Positions 27,388 through 36,178 of a stretch of DNA of 64,000 nucleotides are shown in pieces; the first letter of the stretch is position 1; each line of letters starts with the position of its first letter. A program made the position numbers and the translations under genes. The notes beneath the pieces are model-generated. The model did no database searches and was not told the DNA's origin. It saw nothing but the letters and a program-made list of their open reading frames with translations. The stretch comes from Ureibacillus chungkukjangi (GTDB lineage: Bacteria > Bacillota > Bacilli > Bacillales_A > Planococcaceae): assembly GCF_003217295.1 (NCBI RefSeq), contig NZ_QJTJ01000005.1:1-64000 (forward strand). The letters are read 5' to 3'.

Positions 27388-27570
27388 TTGGGAGTATTAT
27401 TATTGATAGTAATAATAATAATAGAATCGATAAATAGAATTTTAATAATAAAACTACCAATCTTTTGGAAATTTGAGGTGATTCCATGGTTAATGGGAAT
27501 TGGTTTCTGGATTTTCCTTATATTCCTTTTTCCAGCAAGAATAGGCACTTTAAACAGCGTTGTAGTTTAA
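27388..27570 (+). CDS. Possible small membrane protein, start uncertain
   Basis: An open frame from TTG 27388 encodes 60 residues with two hydrophobic segments (LLLIVIIIIE and WLMGIGFWIFLIFLFP). The frame stays open upstream to about 27280 (including DLFSKIFVLGALG) but has no ATG and no ribosome binding site. Composition is protein-like, so this may be a real gene with an unseen start or a 5'-truncated relic. Its end almost touches the end of proA. Confidence 0.3.
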   Translation: MGVLLLIVIIIIESINRILIIKLPIFWKFEVIPWLMGIGFWIFLIFLFPARIGTLNSVVV

Positions 27571-27582
27571 AGTGCCTTAGTT

Positions 27583-28848
27583 TTATTCTCTTATTTGTCC
27601 ATTCCCGTAAATAAAGTACTTTGTCGAGGTTAATGCCGGTAAGCCCATTGGACCTCGGGCATGTAGCTTTTGAGTACTAATTCCAATTTCTGCTCCATAG
27701 CCGTATTCAAAACCGTCTGTAAAGCGAGTAGAAGCATTATGATACACTGCAGCCGCATCGACACTAGCTAAGAATAGTTGGGCTGCGATTGGATCTTCTG
27801 TAACTATGGCTTCAGAATGATTAGTGCCAAATCGGTTTATATGTTCAATTGCTTCATAGACATTTTCAACAACCTTCACGCTTAGCGTTAAACTTAAAAA
27901 CTCTGTAGCATAATCTTCTTCTGTGGCAAGTGAGATAGAAGGGAGCAATTCACAAACCTGTTCGTCTCCGATGAGATGGATATTGGTAGCTTGTAATTTC
28001 TCCAATAACAGTTTTCCATGCTTTGTAAACCAACTACTTTCAATAAGTAAGCTTTCTGCAGCATTACATACAGAAGGTCGCTGAGTTTTAGCATTTAAAA
28101 TAATTTCTGTGGCCATTTGATAGTTTGCATTTCCATCAACATATACATGACAATTTCCAGCGCCTGTTTCTAATACAGGAACAGAGGCTTCATTTACAAC
28201 TAGATCAATTAATGCTTTGCCACCACGAGGAATTAACACATCTAAGTATTCTTTTAGATGAAATAATTCCTTTGCGGTTTCATGGCTCGTATCCTCGATT
28301 AACTGAACAGATTCTTTAGGTAGGGCTGTGTGCTCTAATGCGCGGTGAACCGTTTCAATAAGTACTTGGTTTGAGAATTTAGCTGAAGAACTTCCGCGTA
28401 ATATAACAGCATTTCCAGTTTTTAAACTAAGTGTTGCCGCATCAATTGTTACATTTGGCCGAGCTTCATAAATCATGCCAATAACACCGATTGGTACCCG
28501 ACGTTTCTCAATAAGTAGCCCATTTTCTTTTGTTATGGTTTCAAGAAGTTCACCGACCGGGTCTTTTAAATTGATAAGCTGTTGGATTGCATCAGCCATT
28601 GCTTGAATACGTGCTTCATTTAACATGAGTCGATCAAGGGTAGATTCAGAGAGGCCTTTTTCTTTGCCAGCAAGTAAATCCTTTTTATTTTCTTCTATAA
28701 TACTGTTTTGGTCGAGGAGTAATTGATATGCTATTTTTGCTAACGCATCATTTTTTTCAGTGGTAGTTTTTAAGTTCAGCAGATAGCTCGCTTGTTTTGC
28801 TTGTTTTCCTTTTGTTTTCACTTCACTTTTAGTTACAATATCCGTCAT
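27583..28848 (-). CDS. proA: Glutamate-5-semialdehyde dehydrogenase (gamma-glutamyl phosphate reductase)
   Basis: 421 residues from ATG 28848, preceded by AAAGGAGG; the longer open frame begins inside proB. It carries out the second step of proline synthesis. [19 protein letters not shown] and [12 protein letters not shown] are family blocks, and the catalytic Cys lies in [24 protein letters not shown] and [18 protein letters not shown] follow. The gene begins 15 bases after proB ends, so the two are cotranscribed behind the T-box leader. Confidence 0.96.
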   Translation of the reverse strand: MTDIVTKSEVKTKGKQAKQASYLLNLKTTTEKNDALAKIAYQLLLDQNSIIEENKKDLLAGKEKGLSESTLDRLMLNEARIQAMADAIQQLINLKDPVGELLETITKENGLLIEKRRVPIGVIGMIYEARPNVTIDAATLSLKTGNAVILRGSSSAKFSNQVLIETVHRALEHTALPKESVQLIEDTSHETAKELFHLKEYLDVLIPRGGKALIDLVVNEASVPVLETGAGNCHVYVDGNANYQMATEIILNAKTQRPSVCNAAESLLIESSWFTKHGKLLLEKLQATNIHLIGDEQVCELLPSISLATEEDYATEFLSLTLSVKVVENVYEAIEHINRFGTNHSEAIVTEDPIAAQLFLASVDAAAVYHNASTRFTDGFEYGYGAEIGISTQKLHARGPMGLPALTSTKYFIYGNGQIRE

Positions 28849-28862
28849 ATATGAAACCTCCT

Positions 28863-29945
28863 TTAGATTCTGACCCATTTATCCCGATGGATGACTTCGA
28901 TTGATGTAGAGGTTATTTCATTAGTCCGTTTACCTAGTGCACGACCAAGTTCATCACTGGAATAAAGCACCTCTCCACGTCCTAATAATTCTGTTTCACT
29001 ATATACCTCTACTACATCGCCCTGCCTAAATACACCTTCTAGCTTATATATCCCGGCAGGCAGGAGACTTTTTCCTTTTAATAAAATGGCTTCTGCAGCG
29101 CCTTTATCTATAAACAACTTCCCGCAAACCTCTGTAAATGAAATCCATTGTTTAGGATTCGGTAGGGGAGTGTGCAAATCATTTCCAATATACGTACCGT
29201 CCCCGAGTCCATCAAGAATGTCAATTAACTTATTTTGTCCATTGCCATTGCCTATAAAAACTTTGACCCCTGATTGAAGGGCAGTACGAGCTGCTAATAA
29301 TTTTGATTGCATTCCGCCAGTACCAACCTTAGAGCCACTACCAGTCGGGATTTTGAGTAAATCGTCTGAGATAGTAGATAAATAGTCTATTTGTTTAGCG
29401 TTAGGATTTTTTGGATTCTGGTCATAGAGGCCGTTAATATCCGTTAAGATAATGAGATAATCAGCGTGGATTAGTCCACTAACCAAAGCTGAGAGCATGT
29501 CGTTGTCACCGAATGTTAATTCTGAAACTGAAACTGTGTCATTCTCATTAATAATTGGAAGTATGTTTCGCTCCAGTAATTCAGTAAAGGTTGCATAAGC
29601 ATTTCTATAGCGATCCTTTTTAGAAAAATCAGTACGTGTTAAAAGAATCTGAGCTGTGCTAATATGATGCTCACTAAAGAGCTCTGAGTAATATTGAATG
29701 AGTAAACTTTGACCAACTGCAGCAGCAGCCTGTTTACCTTTTAATGTAACAGGACGGGAAGGGTAACCTAATTTACGAAAGCCAGCTGCAACTGCTCCTG
29801 ACGAAACAAGTAAAACATCATGACCATCTTGCTTTAATGCTACAAGTGCTGAAATATGATCTTGAAGCCTGATGTGGTCAATTTCTCCCTTGGCATTAGT
29901 GAGAGAGCTGCTCCCGATTTTAACGACAATACGTTTTTTTTTCAC
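28863..29945 (-). CDS. proB: Glutamate 5-kinase
   Basis: 360 residues. It phosphorylates glutamate to start proline synthesis and is normally feedback-inhibited by proline. The amino-acid kinase domain opens [13 protein letters not shown], with [15 protein letters not shown] and [34 protein letters not shown] ends the kinase part, and a C-terminal PUA domain (~280-360) holds DKGAAEAIL and [15 protein letters not shown]. It is transcribed behind a proline T-box. Confidence 0.97.
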   Translation of the reverse strand: MKKKRIVVKIGSSSLTNAKGEIDHIRLQDHISALVALKQDGHDVLLVSSGAVAAGFRKLGYPSRPVTLKGKQAAAAVGQSLLIQYYSELFSEHHISTAQILLTRTDFSKKDRYRNAYATFTELLERNILPIINENDTVSVSELTFGDNDMLSALVSGLIHADYLIILTDINGLYDQNPKNPNAKQIDYLSTISDDLLKIPTGSGSKVGTGGMQSKLLAARTALQSGVKVFIGNGNGQNKLIDILDGLGDGTYIGNDLHTPLPNPKQWISFTEVCGKLFIDKGAAEAILLKGKSLLPAGIYKLEGVFRQGDVVEVYSETELLGRGEVLYSSDELGRALGKRTNEITSTSIEVIHRDKWVRI

Positions 29946-30012
29946 CTAATTTCCTCCTAGATACCTTTAACTTGATTTAAAAGAGAGGGAAAACCCTGCT
30001 TTGAGTAAAAAT

Positions 30013-30270
30013 AAAAAGCCTTCTTCACCCTAAAAATTAGGGCGAAAAAGGCTTCTTTTCCGTGGTACCACCTAGTTTGGAATGCAAAAGCAATTCCCAC
30101 TTATGCTCGATAACGCTTGAGTCTGCGTCTAGTTTTGCTAGAGGCTAGCGAAGTAGGTTCCGTAATCCTTTTTGTACGATGTCTCGCAGCCATGTACATC
30201 GCTCTCTTACCAACAGGGTTTTACGTACTATTCTTCGATAAGCTGATAGATATTGACTCTAATATGCAAC
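30013..30270 (-). promoter_or_regulatory. T-box riboswitch (proline) controlling proBA
   Basis: On the minus strand GGAACCUACUUCG places specifier CCU (Pro) at plus-strand 30155-30157. The T-box CUAGGUGGUACCACGG lies at about 30059-30074. A long terminator with arms AGCCUUUUUCGCCCUA / UAGGGUGAAGAAGGCU and a U run is at 30013-30054. This is the same specifier codon as the proC leader. Confidence 0.9.
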
Positions 30271-30362
30271 AAACTTTTTAAATTGTCAATATATTTCGTG
30301 GAATATTCAGATTATTGTAAAATTGAAAAAGAGACATCAATTCATCGATGTCTCCGGAAATA

Positions 30363-30500
30363 TTAAGCTATTAAAGTTAAATTTGTGTATGAAAGAATTG
30401 CTGGTATTTCGATTTTTTTTAATGCAGTAGTGGCTTCTTCTTTTGTGTCGAACTCAAAAATACGATAAGTTTTTTCCTCAAAAATTGTTACTACCCACAT
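30363..30500 (-). CDS. Microprotein, member 1 of a tandem pair (45 aa)
   Basis: 45 residues starting MWVVTIFEEKTYRIFEFDTK, with AGGAGG about ten bases upstream of the ATG. The predicted shape is beta-beta-helix-beta: a strand, E-K-TYRIFEF strand, the KEEATTALKKI helix and a final AILSYTNLTLI strand. It is closely related to the next gene at 30587. No known family is recognised. No signal peptide or membrane helix is present. Confidence 0.7.
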   Translation of the reverse strand: MWVVTIFEEKTYRIFEFDTKEEATTALKKIEIPAILSYTNLTLIA

Positions 30501-30586
30501 GTCGGGTCGCCTCCTAATGTTTTGAATTTATTTATCATAAAAGACCGCTGCAATTTTAAAAGTAATTCTTTATCAAAGGACTAAGG

Positions 30587-30709
30587 TTATTTGGTAAACG
30601 ATAAAATGGCGGAGCCTTTTAATCCTATGAGGGCTTGACGTGCTTCCATTTTGTTTTCAAACTCGAACATACGATACGTATTTCTTTCAAATACAGTGAT
30701 AACCCACAT
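30587..30709 (-). CDS. Microprotein, member 2 of a tandem pair (40 aa)
   Basis: 40 residues starting MWVITVFERNTYRMFEFENK, with GGAGGAGATC upstream. It aligns end to end with the 45-residue neighbour: MWV.T.FE..TYR.FEF..K.EA..AL......AILS.T. Conservation of both proteins with good ribosome binding sites argues for real genes. The 86-base spacer holds only the second ribosome binding site and AT-rich DNA. Confidence 0.7.
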   Translation of the reverse strand: MWVITVFERNTYRMFEFENKMEARQALIGLKGSAILSFTK

Positions 30710-31046
30710 AACAGGATCTCCTCCATTTAATATTATTAATTGTTATATAACAATGCGTTTTGTATGGGTGATGATTGGTTGTTGTTATATATCAACTTAA
30801 ATCTATTGTACCCCTAAAATAGTAAAAATAAAATAGCTAGTGAAACATTTCACATATTGTTCATATTGATGACGTTTTCATAAAAATTTCCAGCCTATCC
30901 AAACTAAATTCGGTTATATTTCATGAAATAAAACGATTAAATAGGAGTCATTTTTGTGTAAATAAAAGAGTGAGGAAATCAATTTTGATTGGAGAGGGGA
31001 GTGGTGGTAATATATAGGATTAATAATATTATTATGTTAACTAGAT

Positions 31047-31311
31047 GGGGTGAGCTGGACTTGGGTTATTGGAATGAACAGCATGGAGCTGGCTTTTGAC
31101 TTCGTGGTGCAGTTCATCCGCCATATGAACGGCATGGCGAAGCCTTTCTAACTTCGTGATGCAGTTCATCAGACATATATACTCCATCAAGCGACATTTC
31201 TAGCACCGTTCTGAAGTTCTCCCGCTATCATGAACTCCATCCATCCAGCCGTCTTTCTTGCCACAGCATGAAATTTATCCTCATCTCAAACCGCATCCCA
31301 CCGTATTTCTA
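31047..31311. repeat. Extragenic repeat with 52-bp periodicity
   Basis: ACTTCGTGGTGCAGTTCATC starts at 31099 and its variant ACTTCGTGATGCAGTTCATC at 31151. A weaker third copy begins near 31203 (CGTTCTGAAGTTC). TTTCTA marks recur at 31145, 31197 and 31306. Units contain inverted repeats such as GTTCAT...ATGAAC and CGCCAT...ATGGCG. Local GC is higher than in the flanks. No coding frame persists because 52 is not a multiple of three. It lies in a roughly 650-base gap without genes. Confidence 0.6.
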
Positions 31312-31323
31312 GCTCCTAAGCAT

Positions 31324-31357
31324 AAAAAAAGAGCTAGTCTAAAAAGACCAACTCTCC
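31324..31357 (-). terminator. Terminator of the GNAT gene
   Basis: On the minus strand GAGTTGGTCT / AGACTAGCTC forms a hairpin followed by TTTTTTT. Confidence 0.6.
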
Positions 31358-31366
31358 TTCGAATTT

Positions 31367-31903
31367 TTATTTTATTTTCTCCCATTCTTCACGTAATAGT
31401 CCCATGCGAATGGAATCGTAATACTCGCCATTGTATAATCGAACCTTACGAATTCTTGCCTCTAGGGTCATGCCGAGTTTTTCACCAACTCGAATCATAC
31501 GATCATTCCCAGACCAGGTTGTATAGCCAACTCTTATAAGTGGCATTGTAGAGAATAGATGATCAATCCACAACTTCATGGCTCGTGTACCAAGACCCTT
31601 GCCCCAGGAAGTGGGCTCATGAAAAACAATTCCCATCTCCAGCCACTTTGATGGCTCGTGCTCCCAATAATATGAAACAATCCCTCGTATTTCATTATGA
31701 ACCTCAATTACCCAAAAATCTTTACTATCAACTAATGATGCTCCCGTAGGTAAAAAATCTTCTAAGGTCATGGCCGTATGTGGATAGTAGGGGGCGTCCC
31801 ATTTTTTCCATTCTGGCTGCTCTTCTTTATAAATAAGCTCCCAAAGCCTATTTAGATCACTTGTCTTAACTGGTCGTATTGTTAATTCGTTATCTGTATA
31901 CAT
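31367..31903 (-). CDS. GNAT-family N-acetyltransferase (RimJ/RimL-like)
   Basis: 178 residues from ATG 31903 (MYTDNELTIRPVKTSD), preceded by AAAAGAGG; the longer frame has no ribosome binding site. LEMGIVFHEPTSWGKGLGTRAM contains the acetyl-CoA loop (GKGLGT). GNDRMIRVGEKLGMTLEARIRK is the C-terminal block typical of ribosomal-protein-type acetyltransferases. The substrate is unknown. Confidence 0.82.
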   Translation of the reverse strand: MYTDNELTIRPVKTSDLNRLWELIYKEEQPEWKKWDAPYYPHTAMTLEDFLPTGASLVDSKDFWVIEVHNEIRGIVSYYWEHEPSKWLEMGIVFHEPTSWGKGLGTRAMKLWIDHLFSTMPLIRVGYTTWSGNDRMIRVGEKLGMTLEARIRKVRLYNGEYYDSIRMGLLREEWEKIK

Positions 31904-32203
31904 AATTAGCCTCTTTTCAAAAATAATAGGTTGGTAGATTAGATTGAAAAGAGAGTACAAGACTTTTACTTTTCAATCACATTTTCATTTATAGTCATTT
32001 TCATCACACCTTTCGTTACATTACTATCATTATAAACTAGAATTATTTAAATTTTCTACATTTTTACAAAACATAACTATAAATAAGACTTATTCGTTTT
32101 ATTTGCTTTTGAAATAAAAAGAGATTATATTATTGAGGGCTCAATGATTGATAGCTCAAATAATCAATAACTAACTTTGTAGTTTTTGACTGGAGGGAGA
32201 GGC

Positions 32204-32626
32204 TTGAACATTAAAATTTCAGAGCAGGAAGAGCTGTTATTTTTACTTAAAACACTTAGTAATCAGCTAGGACCTAAATTTGAGAGAAGTACAAACCTTA
32301 GCTTATCGCGCTTTGAGCTTTTGTATCAGCTTATTCAATATAGTGAAATTTCTCAATCCAATTTACAAAAAATTGTTAATATCGATCATGCCGCAATTAC
32401 TCGTCATTTAAAGCAATTGGAGTCGGATGGCCTTGTATCTAGAAGACGTAATCCAGCTGATAATCGGGAAACGATTGTACAATTAACAGAAGAAGGCTAC
32501 AAGCAAATCATGAGTTGTCAAAAGGATAAGTTAAGCTTTGCTAATCAAATGTTTCAACAATTCAGTGATGTAGAATTACAGAGTTTAATGGTTATGCTAA
32601 AACGTATCCAAGAAAATATAAAGTAA
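32204..32626 (+). CDS. MarR-family transcriptional regulator
   Basis: About 140 residues. The frame is open from TTG 32186, but GGAGGGAGA (32192-32200) fits TTG 32204 (LNIKISEQEEL). The winged helix is clear: SRFELLYQLIQYSEISQSNLQ, VNIDHAAITRHLKQLESDGLVSR and RRNPADNRETIVQLTEEG. The gene lies just upstream of hslO with about 70 bases between. The ligand is unknown. Confidence 0.85.
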   Translation: MNIKISEQEELLFLLKTLSNQLGPKFERSTNLSLSRFELLYQLIQYSEISQSNLQKIVNIDHAAITRHLKQLESDGLVSRRRNPADNRETIVQLTEEGYKQIMSCQKDKLSFANQMFQQFSDVELQSLMVMLKRIQENIK

Positions 32627-32696
32627 GCATTCAATCAAGGGTTTATCTTTTAGTATTGAAAGAAAAAATAATTATTTACGTTAGGAGCTTCTATAG

Positions 32697-33590
32697 ATGA
32701 AAGATTATTTAGTAAGAGCAGTAGGTTATAATGGACAAATTCGTGCATTTGCAGCACGTACGACAGAAACAGTTGGAGAAGCACAAAGAAGGCACAGTAC
32801 GTGGCCAGTTGTTTCAGCAGCACTTGGTCGCTCAATGACAGCAAGTGTGATGATGGGTGCGATGCTTAAAGGGGAAGACAAGATTACTGTAAAGGTAGAA
32901 GGAAACGGTCCAATTGGTGCAATGGTCCTTGATGCAGATGCAAAAGGAAATGTCCGCGGTTTTGTAACACATGGACAAGTTCACTTTGACCTAAATGAGC
33001 AAGGTAAATTAGACGTGCGTGCAGGTGTTGGCACAGAAGGATTTTTATCTGTTGTGAAGGATTTAGGAATGAAGGAAATGTTCTCAAGTCAGGTTCCGAT
33101 TGTATCAGGGGAAATCGCTGAAGACTTTACTTATTACTTCGCTACAAGTGAACAGTTACCTTCATCAGTTGGTTTAGGGGTTCTAGTAAATCCTGATAAC
33201 ACAATTCTAGCCGCAGGGGGCTTCATCATTCAGTTAATGCCTGGCTGTGAAGAGGAAACAATTGCGGCATTAGAAAAGCATTTAGCTACAATTGAGCCTG
33301 TTTCAAAAATGATTGAAAAGGGATTGACACCAGAGGAAATTCTAGAAGCTGTTTTAGGTGAAGCAGGCAATGTACAAGTTTTAAGCCATATGCCAGTACA
33401 ATTCGAATGTAATTGCTCAAAAGAACGATATAGTCGTGCAATCATCGGATTAGGTGTTCAAGAATTAGAAGAAATGATTAAAGAAGAAGGCAATATTGAA
33501 ACACAATGCCACTTCTGTTTAGAAACATATGATTTCTCTGAGGCTGAATTACAAGCATTAGTAAATGAAATCAAAACCCAATTAAATTAA
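32697..33590 (+). CDS. hslO: Redox-regulated chaperone Hsp33
   Basis: 297 residues, AGGAG upstream of the ATG. The N-terminal domain starts [20 protein letters not shown], and [20 protein letters not shown] is the substrate-binding core. The C-terminal zinc switch has CNC (C238, C240) and CHFC (C271, C274). It holds client proteins under oxidative stress after disulfide formation. The length matches the family. Confidence 0.96.
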   Translation: MKDYLVRAVGYNGQIRAFAARTTETVGEAQRRHSTWPVVSAALGRSMTASVMMGAMLKGEDKITVKVEGNGPIGAMVLDADAKGNVRGFVTHGQVHFDLNEQGKLDVRAGVGTEGFLSVVKDLGMKEMFSSQVPIVSGEIAEDFTYYFATSEQLPSSVGLGVLVNPDNTILAAGGFIIQLMPGCEEETIAALEKHLATIEPVSKMIEKGLTPEEILEAVLGEAGNVQVLSHMPVQFECNCSKERYSRAIIGLGVQELEEMIKEEGNIETQCHFCLETYDFSEAELQALVNEIKTQLN

Positions 33591-33593
33591 TGG

Positions 33594-33634
33594 AAAAGCC
33601 TATTTTGAACGCTGAACGTTTTAAATAGGCTTTT
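33594..33634 (+). terminator. Terminator after hslO
   Basis: AAAAGCCTATTTT / AAATAGGCTTTT arms, starting three bases after the hslO stop. Confidence 0.7.
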
Positions 33635-33690
33635 ATAATATTTAATTCTATTTATAATCTAACTCTTAAGTTAAATATATGCACAAATAT

Positions 33691-33731
33691 AAAAACTACT
33701 GACAGTAGATGAGTAATTTAAGTAGTTTTTT
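33691..33731 (-). terminator. Possible terminator of the HpaB-family gene
   Basis: AAAAACTAC / GTAGTTTTT arms separated by about 22 bases that carry a further weak hairpin. It lies between convergent genes, close to the stop at 33754. Confidence 0.5.
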
Positions 33732-33753
33732 GTTTGTATTAATTTAAATCATA

Positions 33754-35193
33754 CTAAAGTTTAAGAAAATGATTAACTTTACTAACGTATTCATTGACAG
33801 GATAACTGAGATAAAGATCACTAGATAAACGGATTGGATCACCAAAAAAATATCTTTCATACTGTGTTTGTCTAGTTCCAAAAGCACTCATAGATAAGTC
33901 CCATGCTAATCGGAAAATTTTAACCCTATCATAAGCAGGTTTTGTTGCGGATTGAAGATATTGATCTAAATCTTTACGAATAGGAGAGTGAAAAGATTGT
34001 TCTGTAGGTAAGGTAATCATCCCACTAGCTCCGATTAATTGCATAATTTCAATAAAACGTGGATAAATTTTAGAAAATAGATTTCCAGCTACCTTTAAAG
34101 GAAGCACATCAGGTCTCATGTTGCCCCATTCATCTAAAGAAGCATGGTTCTCTGATTTTTCTAACAAGGCTCTTAAGGTTTCAAGACCGATAATGATTTC
34201 TGACATTTTTTCTTGAATATGTTGATATTCTCTAACATTAATAGTTTTTATTAGTAATTCTGTAAGTCCTAATATAAATTCGGTTTTCACGATTTGTCGA
34301 ATTAAAACTTGATGTTTGGCAAATGCATGGAAGGAACATTTCTCTAAAAATTCTTCTGCTACATCTCCATTATTATAAAAAAATACTCTTTCCCAAGGAA
34401 CTAAAACATTATCAAAAACAACAATTGAGTCCATTTCTTCGTAACTGGAACTTAAAGGATGGTCAAAATCTGACTCTCCCCCAATAAATGAATCTCTACA
34501 AATAAATTTTAACCCTTTTGTATTCGAGGGTATGGAGAAGGCAAATGCTTCTTCTTCATTAAAAATGAATTTTCCAATACTAAAAACCAATACTTCATCA
34601 GTTAGTCCTCCTTGAGTGGCAAGAAGGCGAGCCCCTTTAATAACAATTCCTTGCTCATTTTCCGCTATTACCCTCGCTGCAATTGGTGATTCGCCATTTT
34701 CAAGGTGAAGTTGAGAACGATTTACTTGTGGTGTAATAAAGGTATGTGTAAAAGTTAAATCTTTTTCTCTTGCAGTTTCATATAGTCTAATAAGATTTTC
34801 AGGAAAGCTTTTCTCTTTTCCCTTTAAGTAATCAGCAGAAGATGCAAAGCTCATTAACACCGTATTTAAATAGTCTGGACTTCGCCCCATAATACCGTGA
34901 GTATGTGTTGCCCAGTGCTCAATCATTTTTCTTCTTTTTAGTAAGTCCTCTTTAGTTTTCGGTGCTAGGAAGGAAAGACCAACAGCATCTCCTGATATAG
35001 GAGAGGGAAAGGTCAGTTCATCTTTAATTTTTGGATTATGCTGTAAATCATAAAGTGCTGCTTTTGATAGTATTAACCCTTTAAATAGGGGATGTTCTGA
35101 AAGTAGCCCGCTAATTCGTTTTCCATCAGCCCAAATTTCAGGGTTCAATTGGTTTATCCTATCAATATATTGTTGCCCACTAATAGCCCCCAT
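33754..35193 (-). CDS. 4-hydroxyphenylacetate 3-hydroxylase family oxygenase (HpaB/YoaI-like)
   Basis: 479 residues. These FAD-dependent monooxygenases or related acyl-CoA dehydratases hydroxylate phenolic substrates with FADH2 from a partner reductase. The family blocks are GRSPDYLNTVLMSFASS, TFTHTFITPQVNRSQ, IVIKGARLLATQGGLTDE, and VPWERVFFYNN. The C-terminal GASGMITLPTEQSFHSPIRKDL belongs to the all-helical domain. No reductase gene (hpaC) is adjacent. It has its own terminator and upstream gap. Confidence 0.85.
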   Translation of the reverse strand: MGAISGQQYIDRINQLNPEIWADGKRISGLLSEHPLFKGLILSKAALYDLQHNPKIKDELTFPSPISGDAVGLSFLAPKTKEDLLKRRKMIEHWATHTHGIMGRSPDYLNTVLMSFASSADYLKGKEKSFPENLIRLYETAREKDLTFTHTFITPQVNRSQLHLENGESPIAARVIAENEQGIVIKGARLLATQGGLTDEVLVFSIGKFIFNEEEAFAFSIPSNTKGLKFICRDSFIGGESDFDHPLSSSYEEMDSIVVFDNVLVPWERVFFYNNGDVAEEFLEKCSFHAFAKHQVLIRQIVKTEFILGLTELLIKTINVREYQHIQEKMSEIIIGLETLRALLEKSENHASLDEWGNMRPDVLPLKVAGNLFSKIYPRFIEIMQLIGASGMITLPTEQSFHSPIRKDLDQYLQSATKPAYDRVKIFRLAWDLSMSAFGTRQTQYERYFFGDPIRLSSDLYLSYPVNEYVSKVNHFLKL

Positions 35194-35700
35194 ATTTTAC
35201 ACTCCCTAAAATTAAATTCTAAGGTTAAGTATATTCAGTAGTTGTTGAACAATTTGGGTAATACAATTTATTTTATTTAAAAATTACTAATTTGTTCCTT
35301 TCCTGGTTAGTATAATTGGATTGGGACAAAAAATTTTAATGTTCTTTGGATAAGTCAAAACAATGTCTCTTATAAATTGAAATAATAAAATAGAAGTTCG
35401 GGATGCAACGGGAGCAAATATTACACCTGAAAATAGCAAAATTTTTATTATTGCGATTTATAAATAATTAAACGTTTGCTAACAACAAAATTACCTAAAA
35501 AAATCTTTTAAAAATATGATTAAATAAGAGCTTTGAACTAATTTATATAAAAATAAAAGTTTAGCATTTAGAGTGGTCTGTAAGTATCTTTTTTGAATAT
35601 AATATGAAACAGTTAAATGGAAATAAAAACTCTATAACACAAAATACAATGTGACAAATACAAAATAACCTGGAAATTAAAAATGAACATCTGTATAATA
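35194..35700. other. Gene-free stretch upstream of the MerR gene
   Basis: About 500 AT-rich bases. A short open frame end (VRDATGANITPENSKIFIIA, stop near 35468) looks protein-like but has no start, possibly a relic. TATAAT at 35694-35699 may be the -10 element of the MerR gene, although a good -35 is not obvious. Confidence 0.4.
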
Positions 35701-35720
35701 AAACCATCACGTGATGGTTT
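35701..35720. promoter_or_regulatory. Perfect 20-bp palindrome, candidate operator of the MerR gene
   Basis: AAACCATCACGTGATGGTTT is fully self-complementary. It lies just after TATAAT (35694) and directly before the GGAGGG ribosome binding site. An autoregulatory MerR-type operator is likely, though it could also act as an RNA hairpin in the leader. Confidence 0.55.
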
Positions 35721-35732
35721 GGAGGGAAGTAA

Positions 35733-36140
35733 ATTGGGATCGAGAAACTGAAAATTGGCGAATTAGCTGAAACCACTGGAATCACAAAACGCACAATTGA
35801 CTATTATACAAATCTTGGCTTACTCAAAGCTGAACGTTCTACTTCAAATTATCGTTTCTATACTTCTGAAGCAATCGAACGTATTAAAATAATCGAAGAG
35901 ATGAAAGCACAAGGCATGTGCTTAAGTGATATAAAACTTTCCTTTGAAAATTTAAATGTGCAAAAAGAAGAAATTGATATACAAGATATTTGTAATCAAA
36001 TGACTTCATTGAAAAATGAAATTTCAACACTTGTACAAAAAATGCAACAGCAGGAACAATCAAAAAATGAATCCATTAAAGATAAAGTTTCATCAGAAAG
36101 TGTTGCATTAATGCAATCCTTATTATTACTTATAACCTAG
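35733..36140 (+). CDS. MerR-family regulator with apparent ATT start codon
   Basis: 135 residues if read from ATT 35733. The frame cannot extend upstream because TAA precedes ATT directly. No ATG, GTG or TTG occurs before residue 57, yet the missing part encodes the whole DNA-binding domain (KLKIGELAETTGITKRTIDY, YTNLGLLKAERSTSNYRFYT). GGAGGG ends six bases before ATT, an ideal spacing. The C-terminal ~60 residues are a coiled coil (VQKEEIDIQDICNQMTSLKN), the usual dimer helix. An annotation that starts at ATG 35901 would lose the HTH. A lost base near the start is the alternative. Confidence 0.8.
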   Translation: MGIEKLKIGELAETTGITKRTIDYYTNLGLLKAERSTSNYRFYTSEAIERIKIIEEMKAQGMCLSDIKLSFENLNVQKEEIDIQDICNQMTSLKNEISTLVQKMQQQEQSKNESIKDKVSSESVALMQSLLLLIT

Positions 36141-36178
36141 GAGGTGAAGTCTTACTTTTTTAAGTAAGACGATGATTG
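36139..36178 (+). promoter_or_regulatory. Hairpin between Shine-Dalgarno and start codon of the CorC-like gene
   Basis: AGGAGGTGA (36139-36147) is followed by a hairpin, GTCTTACTT (36149-36157) / AAGTAAGAC (36162-36170) with loop TTTT, and then TTG at 36176. Linear spacing from the ribosome binding site to the TTG is about 30 bases. Folding the 22-base hairpin out leaves about 10. The structure may therefore place the site correctly or regulate translation. Confidence 0.5.

Noticed and set aside
31258-31539. 93-codon plus-strand ORF over the repeat and the GNAT gene end
   Set aside because: It spans an extragenic repeat and then runs antisense to the clear GNAT gene.
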